DNA of 64,000 bases from Jatrophihabitans cynanchi (GCF_027247405.1 NZ_CP097463.1:930001-994000); one strand, 5' to 3'; shown: positions 8,099-15,850, numbered from the stretch's first letter. A program made the numbers and translations. Notes: generated by a model not told the origin, from the letters alone.

Positions 8099-8892
8099 AC
8101 GCGCTGCGCCTGCGCCCGCGCGCCCTCGCCGCCATCGTCACGGTGACCCTGGTCGGGGTGGGGGCGTTCAGCTGGCCGCTGCTGATCGGGTTCACCTCGG
8201 CCGACAGCGGGCACGCCCGCGACGCGCCGTGGATCTTCCTGCTGATGCTGCCGCTGCTGCTGCTCGTGGTCGCCGCCGAGATCGCCGACGGCGGCATGGA
8301 CGCCAAGGCGGTGGCGCTGCTCGGGGTGCTGGCCGGGATCTGCGCGGTGCTGCGGCCGGTGACCGGCGGGGTCAGCGGCGTGCAGTTGATGTTCTTCCTG
8401 CTGGTGCCCGCCGGACGGGTGCTGGGACCGGGCTTCGGCTTCGTGCTGGGCAACGTCGCGATGTTCGCCTCGGCGGCACTGACCGGCGGCGGCGGGCCGT
8501 GGCTGCCGTTCCAGATGCTCGCGGCCGGCTGGATCGGGATGTTCGCCGGCGTGCTACCGCCGGCGCGTGGGCGCGCCGAGCTCGTGCTGCTCGCCGGCTA
8601 CGGGGCGCTCGCCAGCATCGCGTACGGGTTCGTGCTCAACCTCTGGTTCTGGCCGTTCGGCAGCGCGAACGTCGGCACCGCCGGTGCCGTCGCCTTCCTG
8701 CCCGACGCCCCGCTCGCGGAGAACCTGCGCCGCTGGCTGTCGTTCAGCGTGACCACCAGCCTGGGCTTCGACGTCCCGCGCGCCGTCGTCACCGCGCTCG
8801 CGCTGCTTCTCGTCGGGCGTCCGGTGCTGCTGGCCCTGCGGCGTGCGGCCCGGCGGGCGGCATTCGACGCCCCGGTCGAGTTCGCTCCGTAG
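8095..8892 (+). CDS. ECF transporter substrate-specific (S) component, probable cobalamin (CbrT-like)
   Basis: 265 residues with about six membrane helices. The stretch FGFVLGNVAMFASAALTGG followed by WLPFQMLAAGWIG is typical of S components assigned to cobalamin (CbrT group) and related ones. It is the last gene of the GTGA-linked set and binds the vitamin within the membrane. The cobalamin assignment rests on the riboswitch and on the intrinsic-factor-like genes; the sequence alone would only say ECF S component. No operon gene follows for 297 bases. Confidence 0.8.
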   Translation: MNALRLRPRALAAIVTVTLVGVGAFSWPLLIGFTSADSGHARDAPWIFLLMLPLLLLVVAAEIADGGMDAKAVALLGVLAGICAVLRPVTGGVSGVQLMFFLLVPAGRVLGPGFGFVLGNVAMFASAALTGGGGPWLPFQMLAAGWIGMFAGVLPPARGRAELVLLAGYGALASIAYGFVLNLWFWPFGSANVGTAGAVAFLPDAPLAENLRRWLSFSVTTSLGFDVPRAVVTALALLLVGRPVLLALRRAARRAAFDAPVEFAP

Positions 8893-8987
8893 GCACTGCG
8901 GTCCCGCGATCCGCCGGCCCCGGTGCCGGCTTTGCGCGATGTTCGTGCAGCCTCCGCGGCCGGGTTCGACCCCCTGTGCGCCCCACG

Positions 8988-9026
8988 TGTAGTGGATTGC
9001 CCCGGATCCCGGGGCAATCCACTACA
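8988..9026. terminator. Perfect 18-bp inverted repeat, terminator-like without T-tract
   Basis: Arms 8988-9005 and 9009-9026 (left arm TGTAGTGGATTGCCCCGG) are perfectly complementary around a 3-base loop ATC. It is the only feature seen in the gap 8893-9189. There is no run of T on either side, so it could be a high-GC terminator, an mRNA-stabilising hairpin or a protein-binding palindrome. It separates the ECF operon from the CobT-like gene. Confidence 0.6.
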
Positions 9027-9189
9027 GGCGCGACAACACCCGCCTCGGGCGCGGCCGTCGGGCACCGGATCCGGGGCCGGCACCGGGCGCCGGGCCGGAG
9101 CACCGGCACCGCCCGCTCCCCGACTGACGAGACGGCACGCGCGGCCTGTTGGCGCCGCTTCCGCGTAGGTGCCCGCAATACTTAGCCCC

Positions 9190-10086
9190 ATGGCCAGCTC
9201 CCCCGTCGACCTCGCGACGTTCGGTGCCGACGTCGACTGGCCGGATCACGTCGCCGCCACCCGCACCCGCGAGCTGGCCGGCCCCGAACTCGGCCGCCTG
9301 GCAGACCTGGCCGAGTGGCTCGGCGGCGCGCAGGGCGCCGGCCCGCCGCGCCCGGTCGGCCGGGTGCGCGTCGTCGCCTTCGGCGCGCCCGCCTCGGACG
9401 CGGTGACCGACCTCGCCGCCGACCTGGACGCCGACGTGCGCGTCGTCGACACCGGCGCCGCCGGCGACAGCGCCGCCGACAGCGCCGAGACTGCCGGGGA
9501 CCTCGCCGCGGCCGGCGCGGCCGGCGCTTCGGTTGCCGACGACGAGGCCGAGCGCGGCACCGATCTGGTCGTCGCGGCGGTCACCGGCAGTGCGATCGCG
9601 GCCGCGGTCGCCGTGTCCGTGCTCACCGATCTCGAGCCGGTCCGGGTGCTGGCCCGGGGGGCGCACGCCGTCGACGCGTCCGCCTGGATGCGGCGTGCCG
9701 CCGAGGTGCGCGACACCCGGCTGCGGGTGCGCGGCCAGCGGCACGAGCCCGGCGCGCTGCTCGCCGAACTCGGCGACCCGGTGCTGGCCGCGGCCGCCGC
9801 GTTCGTGCTGCGGGCGGCCGCGCGGCGCACACCGGTCCTGCTCGACGGCCCGGGTGCGGTGGCAGCCGCGCTGGTCGGCTTCGAGCAGTACCCGCGTGCC
9901 GTGCGCTGGTGGGTGGCGGCGGACCGGATCGACGACCCGGTCCACACCCAGGCGGTCGCCACGATGGGCCTGCGGTGCGTGCTCGACCTGGGCCTGACGC
10001 TCGGCGACGGCACCGCCGGCCTGCTCGCGCTGCCGGTGCTGCGCGCGGCCTGCCGCCTCGTCCGGGAGGTCGACGATGCCCGCTGA
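9190..10086 (+). CDS. CobT-like protein (nicotinate-nucleotide-dimethylbenzimidazole phosphoribosyltransferase family), probably altered activity
   Basis: 298 residues, shorter than typical CobT (~350). The C-terminal half follows the CobT pattern: PVLLDGPGAVAAALV, a DDPVHTQAVATMGL stretch, then LDLGLTLGDGTAGLLALP. In CobT the last motif is LGEGxGA and its Glu is the catalytic base (Glu317 in Salmonella); here it is Asp (residue 273). The nicotinate-nucleotide loop GxGNTT is also not recognisable (VTGSAIAAA in its place). It belongs to lower-ligand assembly of cobalamin by family, but may be a degenerate or regulatory paralogue. It overlaps the next gene by 11 bases. Being next to the cobalamin uptake operon is consistent with salvage. 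Confidence 0.72.
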   Translation: MASSPVDLATFGADVDWPDHVAATRTRELAGPELGRLADLAEWLGGAQGAGPPRPVGRVRVVAFGAPASDAVTDLAADLDADVRVVDTGAAGDSAADSAETAGDLAAAGAAGASVADDEAERGTDLVVAAVTGSAIAAAVAVSVLTDLEPVRVLARGAHAVDASAWMRRAAEVRDTRLRVRGQRHEPGALLAELGDPVLAAAAAFVLRAAARRTPVLLDGPGAVAAALVGFEQYPRAVRWWVAADRIDDPVHTQAVATMGLRCVLDLGLTLGDGTAGLLALPVLRAACRLVREVDDAR

Positions 10087-11281
10087 CGAGCTGGAGCCCG
10101 CCGACGAGCCGCGCCGGCGCCGCAACTCGGCCGAGGCGGTCACCTGGGAGGTCCGCGTCGCGGCGTCCTGGACGTGGCGGCTGCTCCTCCTCGGCTTCGG
10201 CGTGTACGTGCTGGCACGCATCTTCGACCGCATCGAGCTCGTCGCGTTGTCGTTCGTCCTGGCGCTGTTCTTCACCGCGATCCTGCACCCGCTCGAGCGG
10301 CGGCTGAACGGCCTGGTGCGCAAGCCGCGCTCGCTGTCGGCGGCGATCGCGCTGCTGATCGGCATCGCCGTGCTCGGCGGCATCGGCTGGTTCGTGGTCT
10401 GGCAGATCACCACGCACGCCGACCAGCTCGGCTCGCAGATCACCGACTTCGTCGACAAGACCCGCACCTGGCTGCAGACCGGGCCGCTGCACCTGAAGTC
10501 CGCCGACCTGGACAAGCTGGCCGACAACATCAGCACCGCGGTGAAGGACCATCAGGGCCAGCTGATCAGCGGCGCGATCGAGACCGTCCGCACGGTCGTC
10601 GAGGCGCTCGGCGCGCTGCTGCTGATCCTGCTCTCGACCTTCTTCCTGCTCCGCGACGGCGAGATGGTGTGGGACTGGGTGGTTCGGCTGTTCCCGCGCA
10701 CCGCCCAGCAGAAGCTCGATCACGCAGGACGGGTCGGCTGGGGCAGCCTGGGCGGCTACATGCGCGGCCAACTGCTCATCGCGCTGTTCCACGGCATCAC
10801 GATCAGCATCGTGCTGGTCGTGCTGAACGTCCCGCTCGCGGCGGCGCTCGGCGTGCTGATCTTCCTCGGCTCGTTCATCCCGCTGGTCGGCCTCACCGTC
10901 TCGGGCGCGCTGTGCGTCGCCGTCACCTTGCTCGAGCACGGTGTGACCGGGGCGATCGTGGTCGCGGTGGCGATCATCCTGCTCGTGCAGATCGAGGGTC
11001 ACGTGCTGCAGCCGTTCATCATGAGCCGAAGTGTCGAGGTGCACCCACTGGCGATCGCGCTGGCCGTGCTGACCGGCACGCTGCTGGCCGGCATCGTCGG
11101 CGCGCTGCTCGCCGTGCCGTTCGTCGCGTTCCTGAACTCGACGGTGCACGCGCTGCGCGGCACGCCCGCGAGCCTGCCGGACGGTCAGGAGTTCCCGGTC
11201 GTCGACGAGTCCGGCGGGCAGCCGTCCTCCGGCGGGCAGCCGTCGTCCGGTTCGGCCGAGGAGGGCCGCGAGGACGCGTGA
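10076..11281 (+). CDS. AI-2E family permease (TqsA/PerM-like)
   Basis: 401 residues. It has the family's typical order: two N-terminal helices (35-95), a large soluble coiled region (about 100-180), then a helix bundle with SLGGYMRGQLLIALFHGI and the conserved segment GVLIFLGSFIPLVG. Charged residues dominate both ends. Family members export small molecules such as AI-2, or ions; the substrate here is unknown. The ATG lies inside the 3' end of the CobT-like gene, so the two are co-transcribed. The C-terminal tail contains the repeat GGQPSSGGQPSS from an 18-base tandem duplication (11210-11245) and overlaps the opposite-strand gene by 97 bases. Confidence 0.85.
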   Translation: MPADELEPADEPRRRRNSAEAVTWEVRVAASWTWRLLLLGFGVYVLARIFDRIELVALSFVLALFFTAILHPLERRLNGLVRKPRSLSAAIALLIGIAVLGGIGWFVVWQITTHADQLGSQITDFVDKTRTWLQTGPLHLKSADLDKLADNISTAVKDHQGQLISGAIETVRTVVEALGALLLILLSTFFLLRDGEMVWDWVVRLFPRTAQQKLDHAGRVGWGSLGGYMRGQLLIALFHGITISIVLVVLNVPLAAALGVLIFLGSFIPLVGLTVSGALCVAVTLLEHGVTGAIVVAVAIILLVQIEGHVLQPFIMSRSVEVHPLAIALAVLTGTLLAGIVGALLAVPFVAFLNSTVHALRGTPASLPDGQEFPVVDESGGQPSSGGQPSSGSAEEGREDA

Positions 11282-12132
11282 TGGCGTTTGAGCGTCGGTG
11301 ACCGGACGATCTCGACGGTGCCGGCGATCATCGCGATCACGCAGACCGCTTCCACGGCGAGCGCGCCCGGGCTTACCGACAGGGTGTTGCCGAACACCGC
11401 GACGCCGAGCGTGACGCCGGTGATCGGCTCGGCGACCGCAGTCGGCGCCAGCGAGTGGTCGAGGCGCGAGGACGCGAACGCGCTCTGTGACAGCAGGATG
11501 CCGATCATCGCGGACGCGATCACGACGTACGTCCAGATAGAGGTGCCGAGCGCCGCGACGCCGTGCCGGTTCGCGGTGTCCAGCGCCTGCTGCGTCGCCG
11601 CGTCCTGCAGCCCGTACATCAGCCCGGCGGCGGTCGCCAGCAGGATCGCCTCGGCCACCAGGTTGCGCGCGCTGCGGCCGATCACGACGAGTACCAGGGC
11701 CGAGCCGACGACCACCACCAGCACCAACCCGGCGAGCGCGATCGGCGGCGGGCTCGGGTGCTCGACCCGGTGCGGGTCACCCACCGCGATGAACACGCCG
11801 AGGGCGGCCGACAGCAGCAGCGCACCGCCGACCTCGCGCCGGGTAGCCCGCTTGCGCGCGAACGCGGCCGCGATCACGAACGCGAACAGCAGATTCGTCG
11901 ACAGCAGCGGTTCGACCAGCGCGACCGCACCCATCCCGAGCGCCACCGCACCGAGGACCTGCCCGCACACCATCGCGGCGATGCCGAAGCGCCAGTCACG
12001 CACCCGGGCCAGGTGCACCAGCAGCCGCCAGGACACCAGTTCGCTCAGCGGGGCGCGCGCGGCCGCGCGCTGCTGGAGCACCCAGCCGAGCCCGAGGCTG
12101 ACCGCGGCTACCAAGCCGGCTGCGAAGATCAT
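11185..12132 (-). CDS. DMT-superfamily (EamA-like) permease, second of a pair
   Basis: 315 residues, about nine or ten membrane helices, starting MIFAAGLVAAVSLGLGWVLQ. The internal duplication and small-residue-rich helices fit the drug/metabolite transporter superfamily. Its ATG overlaps the stop of the upstream paralogous permease (ATGA at 12129-12132), so the pair is probably co-translated and may form a heterodimer, as in paired SMR/DMT exporters. The C-terminal ~38 residues are hydrophilic, rich in Pro/Ser/Asp, and are antisense to the AI-2E family gene tail, so they are unlikely to be conserved. Confidence 0.75.
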   Translation of the reverse strand: MIFAAGLVAAVSLGLGWVLQQRAAARAPLSELVSWRLLVHLARVRDWRFGIAAMVCGQVLGAVALGMGAVALVEPLLSTNLLFAFVIAAAFARKRATRREVGGALLLSAALGVFIAVGDPHRVEHPSPPPIALAGLVLVVVVGSALVLVVIGRSARNLVAEAILLATAAGLMYGLQDAATQQALDTANRHGVAALGTSIWTYVVIASAMIGILLSQSAFASSRLDHSLAPTAVAEPITGVTLGVAVFGNTLSVSPGALAVEAVCVIAMIAGTVEIVRSPTLKRHHASSRPSSAEPDDGCPPEDGCPPDSSTTGNS

Positions 12133-13016
12133 CTGTCGGCCAGCTCCGCGGCCCGCTGCGAGGAGCGGGCGAGAACCATGACCGAGCCGGCGATCATCGC
12201 GGCGCCGAGGGCGGCCAGCGCAAGTGCCGACACCGAGGTGCTCACCGTCTCCCCGAGCACCACCGTGCCCCACAGCAGCGAGACCAGCGGGTCGAACAAG
12301 GTGATGCCGGGTTGGGCCGCCACCAGCGTCCCGGCGTGCAGCGCAGCCTGGATCAGCACCACCGAGGCGACACCGGTCACCGCGAACCCGTAGGTCTGCC
12401 AGGCCGTGAACAGCCCGACGACCCCGCCCGCGCTGAGCCGGGCCATCGCCACCTTGATCAGCGAGGCGGTCAGGCCGAACCCGCTGCCGGCGGCGACGCC
12501 GAACAACGCGGCGCGGCTGCGAGCCGGACCGGCCGCGGCGAACGCGGTCAGCGCGGCGATCCCGGCCGCGGTGCCGACGGTGGCAAGAAGCGACACCAGT
12601 GCCGACACGTGCGCGGCGTCCCCGCCGGACGGTGACAGCAGGGCGACGAACAGGACGAGGCCGGCGGTCATGGTCACGATCCCCGCCCAGTCACGCAGCA
12701 GCAGGTGGTGGTGCAGCACGGCCGAGGCCAGGATCAGCGTCATCGGCAGCTCGAGAACGAGGACCGGTTCGACCGAGGACAGTTCGCCGCGGCTCAGAGC
12801 GCCCGCCTGCAGCAGGAACGAGGCGAGCATCGCGGCCGCGCCGACCAGCCAGGCCGGTTGCCGCACCAGCGAGCCGAGCAGGCGCAGCCCGAACGTCTCC
12901 TCGCTGCGCTTGCGGTTCGCCTCACGCTGCATGACGCTCGACAGCGCGTTGGACGCCGCCGCAGCGACGGCCATCCCCAAGCTGACCAGCTGAGTTCCGT
13001 CACCACAGCACTTCAC
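12129..13016 (-). CDS. DMT-superfamily (EamA-like) permease, first of a pair
   Basis: 295 residues with about ten hydrophobic helices. Recognisable stretches are LLGSLVRQPAWLVGAAAML and, near the C-terminus, PLVSLLWGTVVLGE, the EamA-type end of the second half. The start is taken at ATG 13016 (MKCCGDGTQ). An internal ATG after QLVSLG is possible, which would put residue 1 directly at the first helix. It is transcribed toward its paralogue. It is divergent from the glycosyltransferase at 13142, with a 7-bp hairpin (13030-13048) between. The substrate is unknown. Confidence 0.75.
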   Translation of the reverse strand: MKCCGDGTQLVSLGMAVAAAASNALSSVMQREANRKRSEETFGLRLLGSLVRQPAWLVGAAAMLASFLLQAGALSRGELSSVEPVLVLELPMTLILASAVLHHHLLLRDWAGIVTMTAGLVLFVALLSPSGGDAAHVSALVSLLATVGTAAGIAALTAFAAAGPARSRAALFGVAAGSGFGLTASLIKVAMARLSAGGVVGLFTAWQTYGFAVTGVASVVLIQAALHAGTLVAAQPGITLFDPLVSLLWGTVVLGETVSTSVSALALAALGAAMIAGSVMVLARSSQRAAELADR

Positions 13017-13029
13017 AGCTCTACCCGTT

Positions 13030-13048
13030 TCCGTTGCCGATCAACGGA
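13030..13048. promoter_or_regulatory. Inverted repeat in divergent intergenic region
   Basis: TCCGTTG (13030-13036) and CAACGGA (13042-13048) form a perfect 7-bp dyad with a CCGAT spacer, between the DMT gene start (13016) and the glycosyltransferase start. It could be an operator shared by the divergent genes; no promoter hexamers are convincing. Confidence 0.35.
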
Positions 13049-13141
13049 CCGTAGCGCGCGCAGTTTGCCGGCCCCGGTGCGCGGGAAGCCTTCCGGCGCA
13101 GCGGATGGACGCGAACGCTCCGGTCGAAGGGGTTGAACGAC

Positions 13142-14242
13142 GTGCCGAGCACACCACGCGGTCGTGCCCTGGTCGTGACGGCCAGCATGGGAGCGGGCCA
13201 CACCGCGGTGGCCGACGAACTCGCCCGCCGGTTGCGCGCGGCAGGTTCCGAGGCGGTCGTGGTCGACCTGCTCGAGCTGGCCGGTTCCGCGGGCACCCGG
13301 TTGCGCCGCACCTACCGGCTGCTGCTCGATCACGCGCCCTGGCTCTACGACGCGTCGATGCGGTTCTGGATGCACGCCCCGCACGCGATGGAACGGCTCA
13401 CCGCGGCGGGGGCGGCGCCGTTCGAGCGGGCGCTCGCCGACGCGGTCGCCGAGCACCGCCCGGACGTGGTGGTGAGCTGTTACAACCTGGCGGCGCAGTG
13501 CCTCGGCCGGTTACGCGCGAGCGGACGCATCGGCACAGCGCTGGTGACGCTGGTGACCGATCCGGGAGCACATCCGTACTGGATCAGTCCGGACGTCGAC
13601 CTGCATCTCGCCTACACCCGCGACACGGCCGCGCGGTTGGCGGCGCTGGGGGCCCGCGAGGTCGCCTGGGTCGCCCCGGTGCTGCGTCCGGAGTTCACAC
13701 CGCCGCCGGATCGCGCGCAGGCCCGCGCGGCCCTGGGTCTGGCGGCTGACGCACGCATCGCCGTGGTCAACGCCGGCAGCTGGGCGGTCGGCCGGTTCCG
13801 GCAGACGCTCGACGCGCTCGCCGACGCGCCGGGGTGGCAGGTCCTCGCACTGTGCGGCCGCGACGAGGGCGCGCTGCGCTACGCGCGTGCGCATCCGGCC
13901 GTGCTGGCCGTGCCCTGGACCCCTCAGCTCGCGCAGTACCTGGCGGCGGCCGACCTGCTCGTCGACAACGCGGGCGGGCAGACCTGTTGGGAGGCGCTCG
14001 CCTGCGGCGTCCCGGTCGTGTGCTGTCACCCGCTGCCCGGCCACGGCCGGGTGAACGCCGCCGAACTGCGCTCGCTCGGGCTGATCCGCTGCGTGGACCG
14101 GGTCGCCGAGCTGCCGTCGGCGTTGGCGTCCGCTCCGGCCGTCGCGCACCCCGGCGTGGACCCGTTCCGGGGGGCGGACGCCGCGACGCTCATCCAGCGG
14201 GCCGCCCGGGCGGCCCCGGCGCTCGACGGGGCCGCGCGATGA
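13142..14242 (+). CDS. Glycosyltransferase, MGDG synthase/MurG-like (GT28-type fold)
   Basis: 366 residues. The N-terminal domain starts with the GAGHT loop (MGAGHTAVADELARRL) used by processive diacylglycerol glucosyltransferases and MGDG synthases. The C-terminal domain has the donor-site pattern VPWTPQLAQYLAAADLLVDNAGG followed by ALACGVPVVCCHPLPGH. It probably glycosylates a membrane lipid. The GTG at 13142 is chosen because GAAGGGG lies 9-10 bases before it; a TTG at 13133 is in frame but too close to that site. The stop overlaps a run of duplicated ATGA junctions leading to the deacetylase, so the two act in one envelope unit. Confidence 0.82.
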   Translation: MPSTPRGRALVVTASMGAGHTAVADELARRLRAAGSEAVVVDLLELAGSAGTRLRRTYRLLLDHAPWLYDASMRFWMHAPHAMERLTAAGAAPFERALADAVAEHRPDVVVSCYNLAAQCLGRLRASGRIGTALVTLVTDPGAHPYWISPDVDLHLAYTRDTAARLAALGAREVAWVAPVLRPEFTPPPDRAQARAALGLAADARIAVVNAGSWAVGRFRQTLDALADAPGWQVLALCGRDEGALRYARAHPAVLAVPWTPQLAQYLAAADLLVDNAGGQTCWEALACGVPVVCCHPLPGHGRVNAAELRSLGLIRCVDRVAELPSALASAPAVAHPGVDPFRGADAATLIQRAARAAPALDGAAR

Positions 14243-14276
14243 ACGGGGCCGGGCGATGAACGGAGCCGGGCGATGA
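14239..14276 (+). repeat. Tandem 17-base duplication creating two 6-codon coupled mini-ORFs
   Basis: ATGAACGGGGCCGGGCG (14239) and ATGAACGGAGCCGGGCG (14256) are adjacent copies, followed by ATGAACCGG at 14273. Each ATG overlaps a preceding TGA as ATGA. The result is glycosyltransferase stop, then MNGAGR-stop (14239-14259), MNGAGR-stop (14256-14276), then the deacetylase start. This could lower or tune re-initiation into the deacetylase. The minipeptides themselves are not claimed to be functional. Confidence 0.75.
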
Positions 14277-15028
14277 ACCGGGCGGTGCGGGCCGGCACGC
14301 TGGCCGCTGTCGGCGCCGGGTGGGCGGCGCACGCGGTGCCGAGCGTCGCCTCGATCGCGCCGCTGCGCCGGGCCGCGACGCCGCGGCTCTACGGGGTGCC
14401 GGCCCGCGACCACGTGGCGCTGACGTTCGACGACGGGCCGGCACCGGAGTCGACCCCGCTGTTCCTGGACGCCCTGCGCTCGGCGGATGTGCGCGCCACC
14501 TTCTTCGTGCTCGGCTCGTGCCTGCGCGAGCATCCGGACCTGGGCCGGCGGATCCTCGCCGAGGGTCATGAGCTCGGCGTGCACGGCTGGGTGCACCGCC
14601 CGCACCTGCTGCGCTCGCCGCGCGCCGTCCTGTCGGACATGAACCGGACGGTGCGGTTGATCGAGCAGGTCACCGGCGTCCGGCCGCGCTACTGGCGCCC
14701 GCCGCACGGCATCACCACCGGGTCGGGGCTCTGGGCGGCGCGCCGGCTCGGGCTGACCCCCGTGCTGTGGACCGCCGACGGACGGGACTGGCACGCGTCT
14801 GCGACTGCGGCCACGGTGCGCGAGCGGCTCGGCTCGCATCTGGACGGCGGCGCGGTGGTCCTGCTGCACGACGCCGACACCACCTCGGCCCCGCAGTCCT
14901 GGCGCAGCGCGCTCGCGGCGCTGCCCTGGCTGGTGGACACCTGTCGCGGCCGCGGCCTGCGGGTCGGCCCACTGGGCGAGCACCTGCAGGTGCAGCGCGA
15001 GCACCCGCAGTCGGGGCGCGACCGCTGA
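14273..15028 (+). CDS. Polysaccharide deacetylase (NodB/CE4 family)
   Basis: 251 residues. Residues 1-35 form a hydrophobic membrane or export segment. CE4 motifs: TFDDGPAP at about 50 (catalytic and metal Asp), HGWVHRPH at about 104-111 (metal His pair, H-x(3)-H), and RPPHG at about 143. The last part, VVLLHDADT, supplies the motif His. It removes acetyl groups from a cell-envelope polysaccharide or from peptidoglycan. The ATG at 14273 is the last of three duplicated ATGA junctions; earlier ATGs are closed by stops. Pairing with the upstream glycosyltransferase suggests a common envelope task. Confidence 0.85.
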   Translation: MNRAVRAGTLAAVGAGWAAHAVPSVASIAPLRRAATPRLYGVPARDHVALTFDDGPAPESTPLFLDALRSADVRATFFVLGSCLREHPDLGRRILAEGHELGVHGWVHRPHLLRSPRAVLSDMNRTVRLIEQVTGVRPRYWRPPHGITTGSGLWAARRLGLTPVLWTADGRDWHASATAATVRERLGSHLDGGAVVLLHDADTTSAPQSWRSALAALPWLVDTCRGRGLRVGPLGEHLQVQREHPQSGRDR

Positions 15029-15033
15029 CAGCG

Positions 15034-15375
15034 TCAGCGGTTGTCGCGGCGCACGGCGACGGTGAGCAGCACGGCGGAGTCCTCGAGCGCCAGCAACGCG
15101 TGCCGGCTGTCCGGGATCGCGAGGTGATCGCCCACGGCGCCGTCCCACTCGTCCTGCCCGGCGGTCAGCCGGACCCGGCCGTGCAGAACCTGCAGCGTCG
15201 CCTCGCCGGGGCTCTCGTGCTCGTCCAGGCTGACGCCGGACCGGAGCGCGACCAGCGTCTGCCGCAGCACGTGTTCGTGGCCGCCGTAAACGGTGTGCGC
15301 GCTGCGTCCGCTCGCGTTCTCCGTCGCGCTGGCCAGGTGCTGGCGGGCCATCGCGGTGAGCGAGATCTTGTTCAT
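15034..15375 (-). CDS. Cupin-domain protein
   Basis: 113 residues, a single small beta-barrel of the cupin fold: LRSGVSLDEHESPGEATLQV carries the first metal-type histidine region, then VLHGRVRL and GDHLAIPDSRHALLALED, the second motif with its His. Such proteins often protect against or sense small ligands; no substrate can be named. The ATG at 15375 has GAGGAGG 10 bases upstream. The stop lies 5 bases after the convergent deacetylase stop. It is divergent from another cupin at 15443. Confidence 0.75.
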   Translation of the reverse strand: MNKISLTAMARQHLASATENASGRSAHTVYGGHEHVLRQTLVALRSGVSLDEHESPGEATLQVLHGRVRLTAGQDEWDGAVGDHLAIPDSRHALLALEDSAVLLTVAVRRDNR

Positions 15376-15430
15376 GGCAGGGCCTCCTCGTCGGCTTCCG
15401 GGGACTTTACCCAAGCCGAAATTGGAAGAA

Positions 15431-15436
15431 TACGAT
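15431..15436 (+). promoter_or_regulatory. -10 element for a leaderless transcript of the downstream cupin
   Basis: TACGAT lies six bases before ATG 15443, the spacing at which actinobacterial RNA polymerase starts on the A of the ATG. No Shine-Dalgarno is present upstream of this ATG, which supports leaderless translation. Confidence 0.5.
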
Positions 15437-15442
15437 CGGTGC

Positions 15443-15850
15443 ATGAACGCCGACCCCGAGGTCCATGAGCAGTTGCCGTGCCTGTTGGGAAACGCGTTCG
15501 AGGCGGCCGCCGGGGCCGACGACGCGGCGGCGGGCGGCGGCGCGGCGGCGGGCGGCGGCGCGGCGTGGCGGCTGCGTCCCGAGCCGCGCCAGCTGGACTC
15601 GAACGTGATCCGGCTGCGTCCCGGCGGGCAGATCGACTCGCACGTCGGCCCGGACCTGGACGTGCTGGTTCTCGTGCTCGCCGGCGACGGCCGGGTGGTC
15701 GGCGAGGCGGCCGACGTGCCGCTGACCGAAGGCGCCTTGGTGTGGTTGCCGCGGCGCTCGCGCCGCGCCATCGAGGCCGGCGCGCAGGGGCTGAGCTACC
15801 TGACGGTGCATCGCAAGCGCCCCGGGTTGAGCATCGCGGGCACCAGCTGA
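15443..15850 (+). CDS. Cupin-domain protein with Ala/Gly repeat insert
   Basis: 135 residues. The cupin barrel is in the second half: NVIRLRPGGQIDSHVGPDLD (motif 1, with His), VLAGDGRV, and LTEGALVWLPRRSRRAIEAG (motif 2, lacking the usual His). Between a short N-terminal segment and the barrel is AAAGGGAAAGGG, made by an 18-base tandem duplication (15524-15559). No function can be assigned. It is divergent from the cupin at 15034-15375 and stops 2 bases before the convergent YbaK gene stop. ATG 15443 is supported by the leaderless-type -10. Confidence 0.72.
   Translation: MNADPEVHEQLPCLLGNAFEAAAGADDAAAGGGAAAGGGAAWRLRPEPRQLDSNVIRLRPGGQIDSHVGPDLDVLVLVLAGDGRVVGEAADVPLTEGALVWLPRRSRRAIEAGAQGLSYLTVHRKRPGLSIAGTS

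Noticed and set aside
8955-8985. A GGTTCGACC stretch resembling a tRNA T-loop
   Set aside because: The flanking bases do not form the 5-bp T-stem and no acceptor, D or anticodon arm can be drawn.
8893-9189. A possible small gene between the ECF operon and the CobT-like gene
   Set aside because: Short frames on both strands lack ribosome sites and protein-like composition; only the palindrome stands out.
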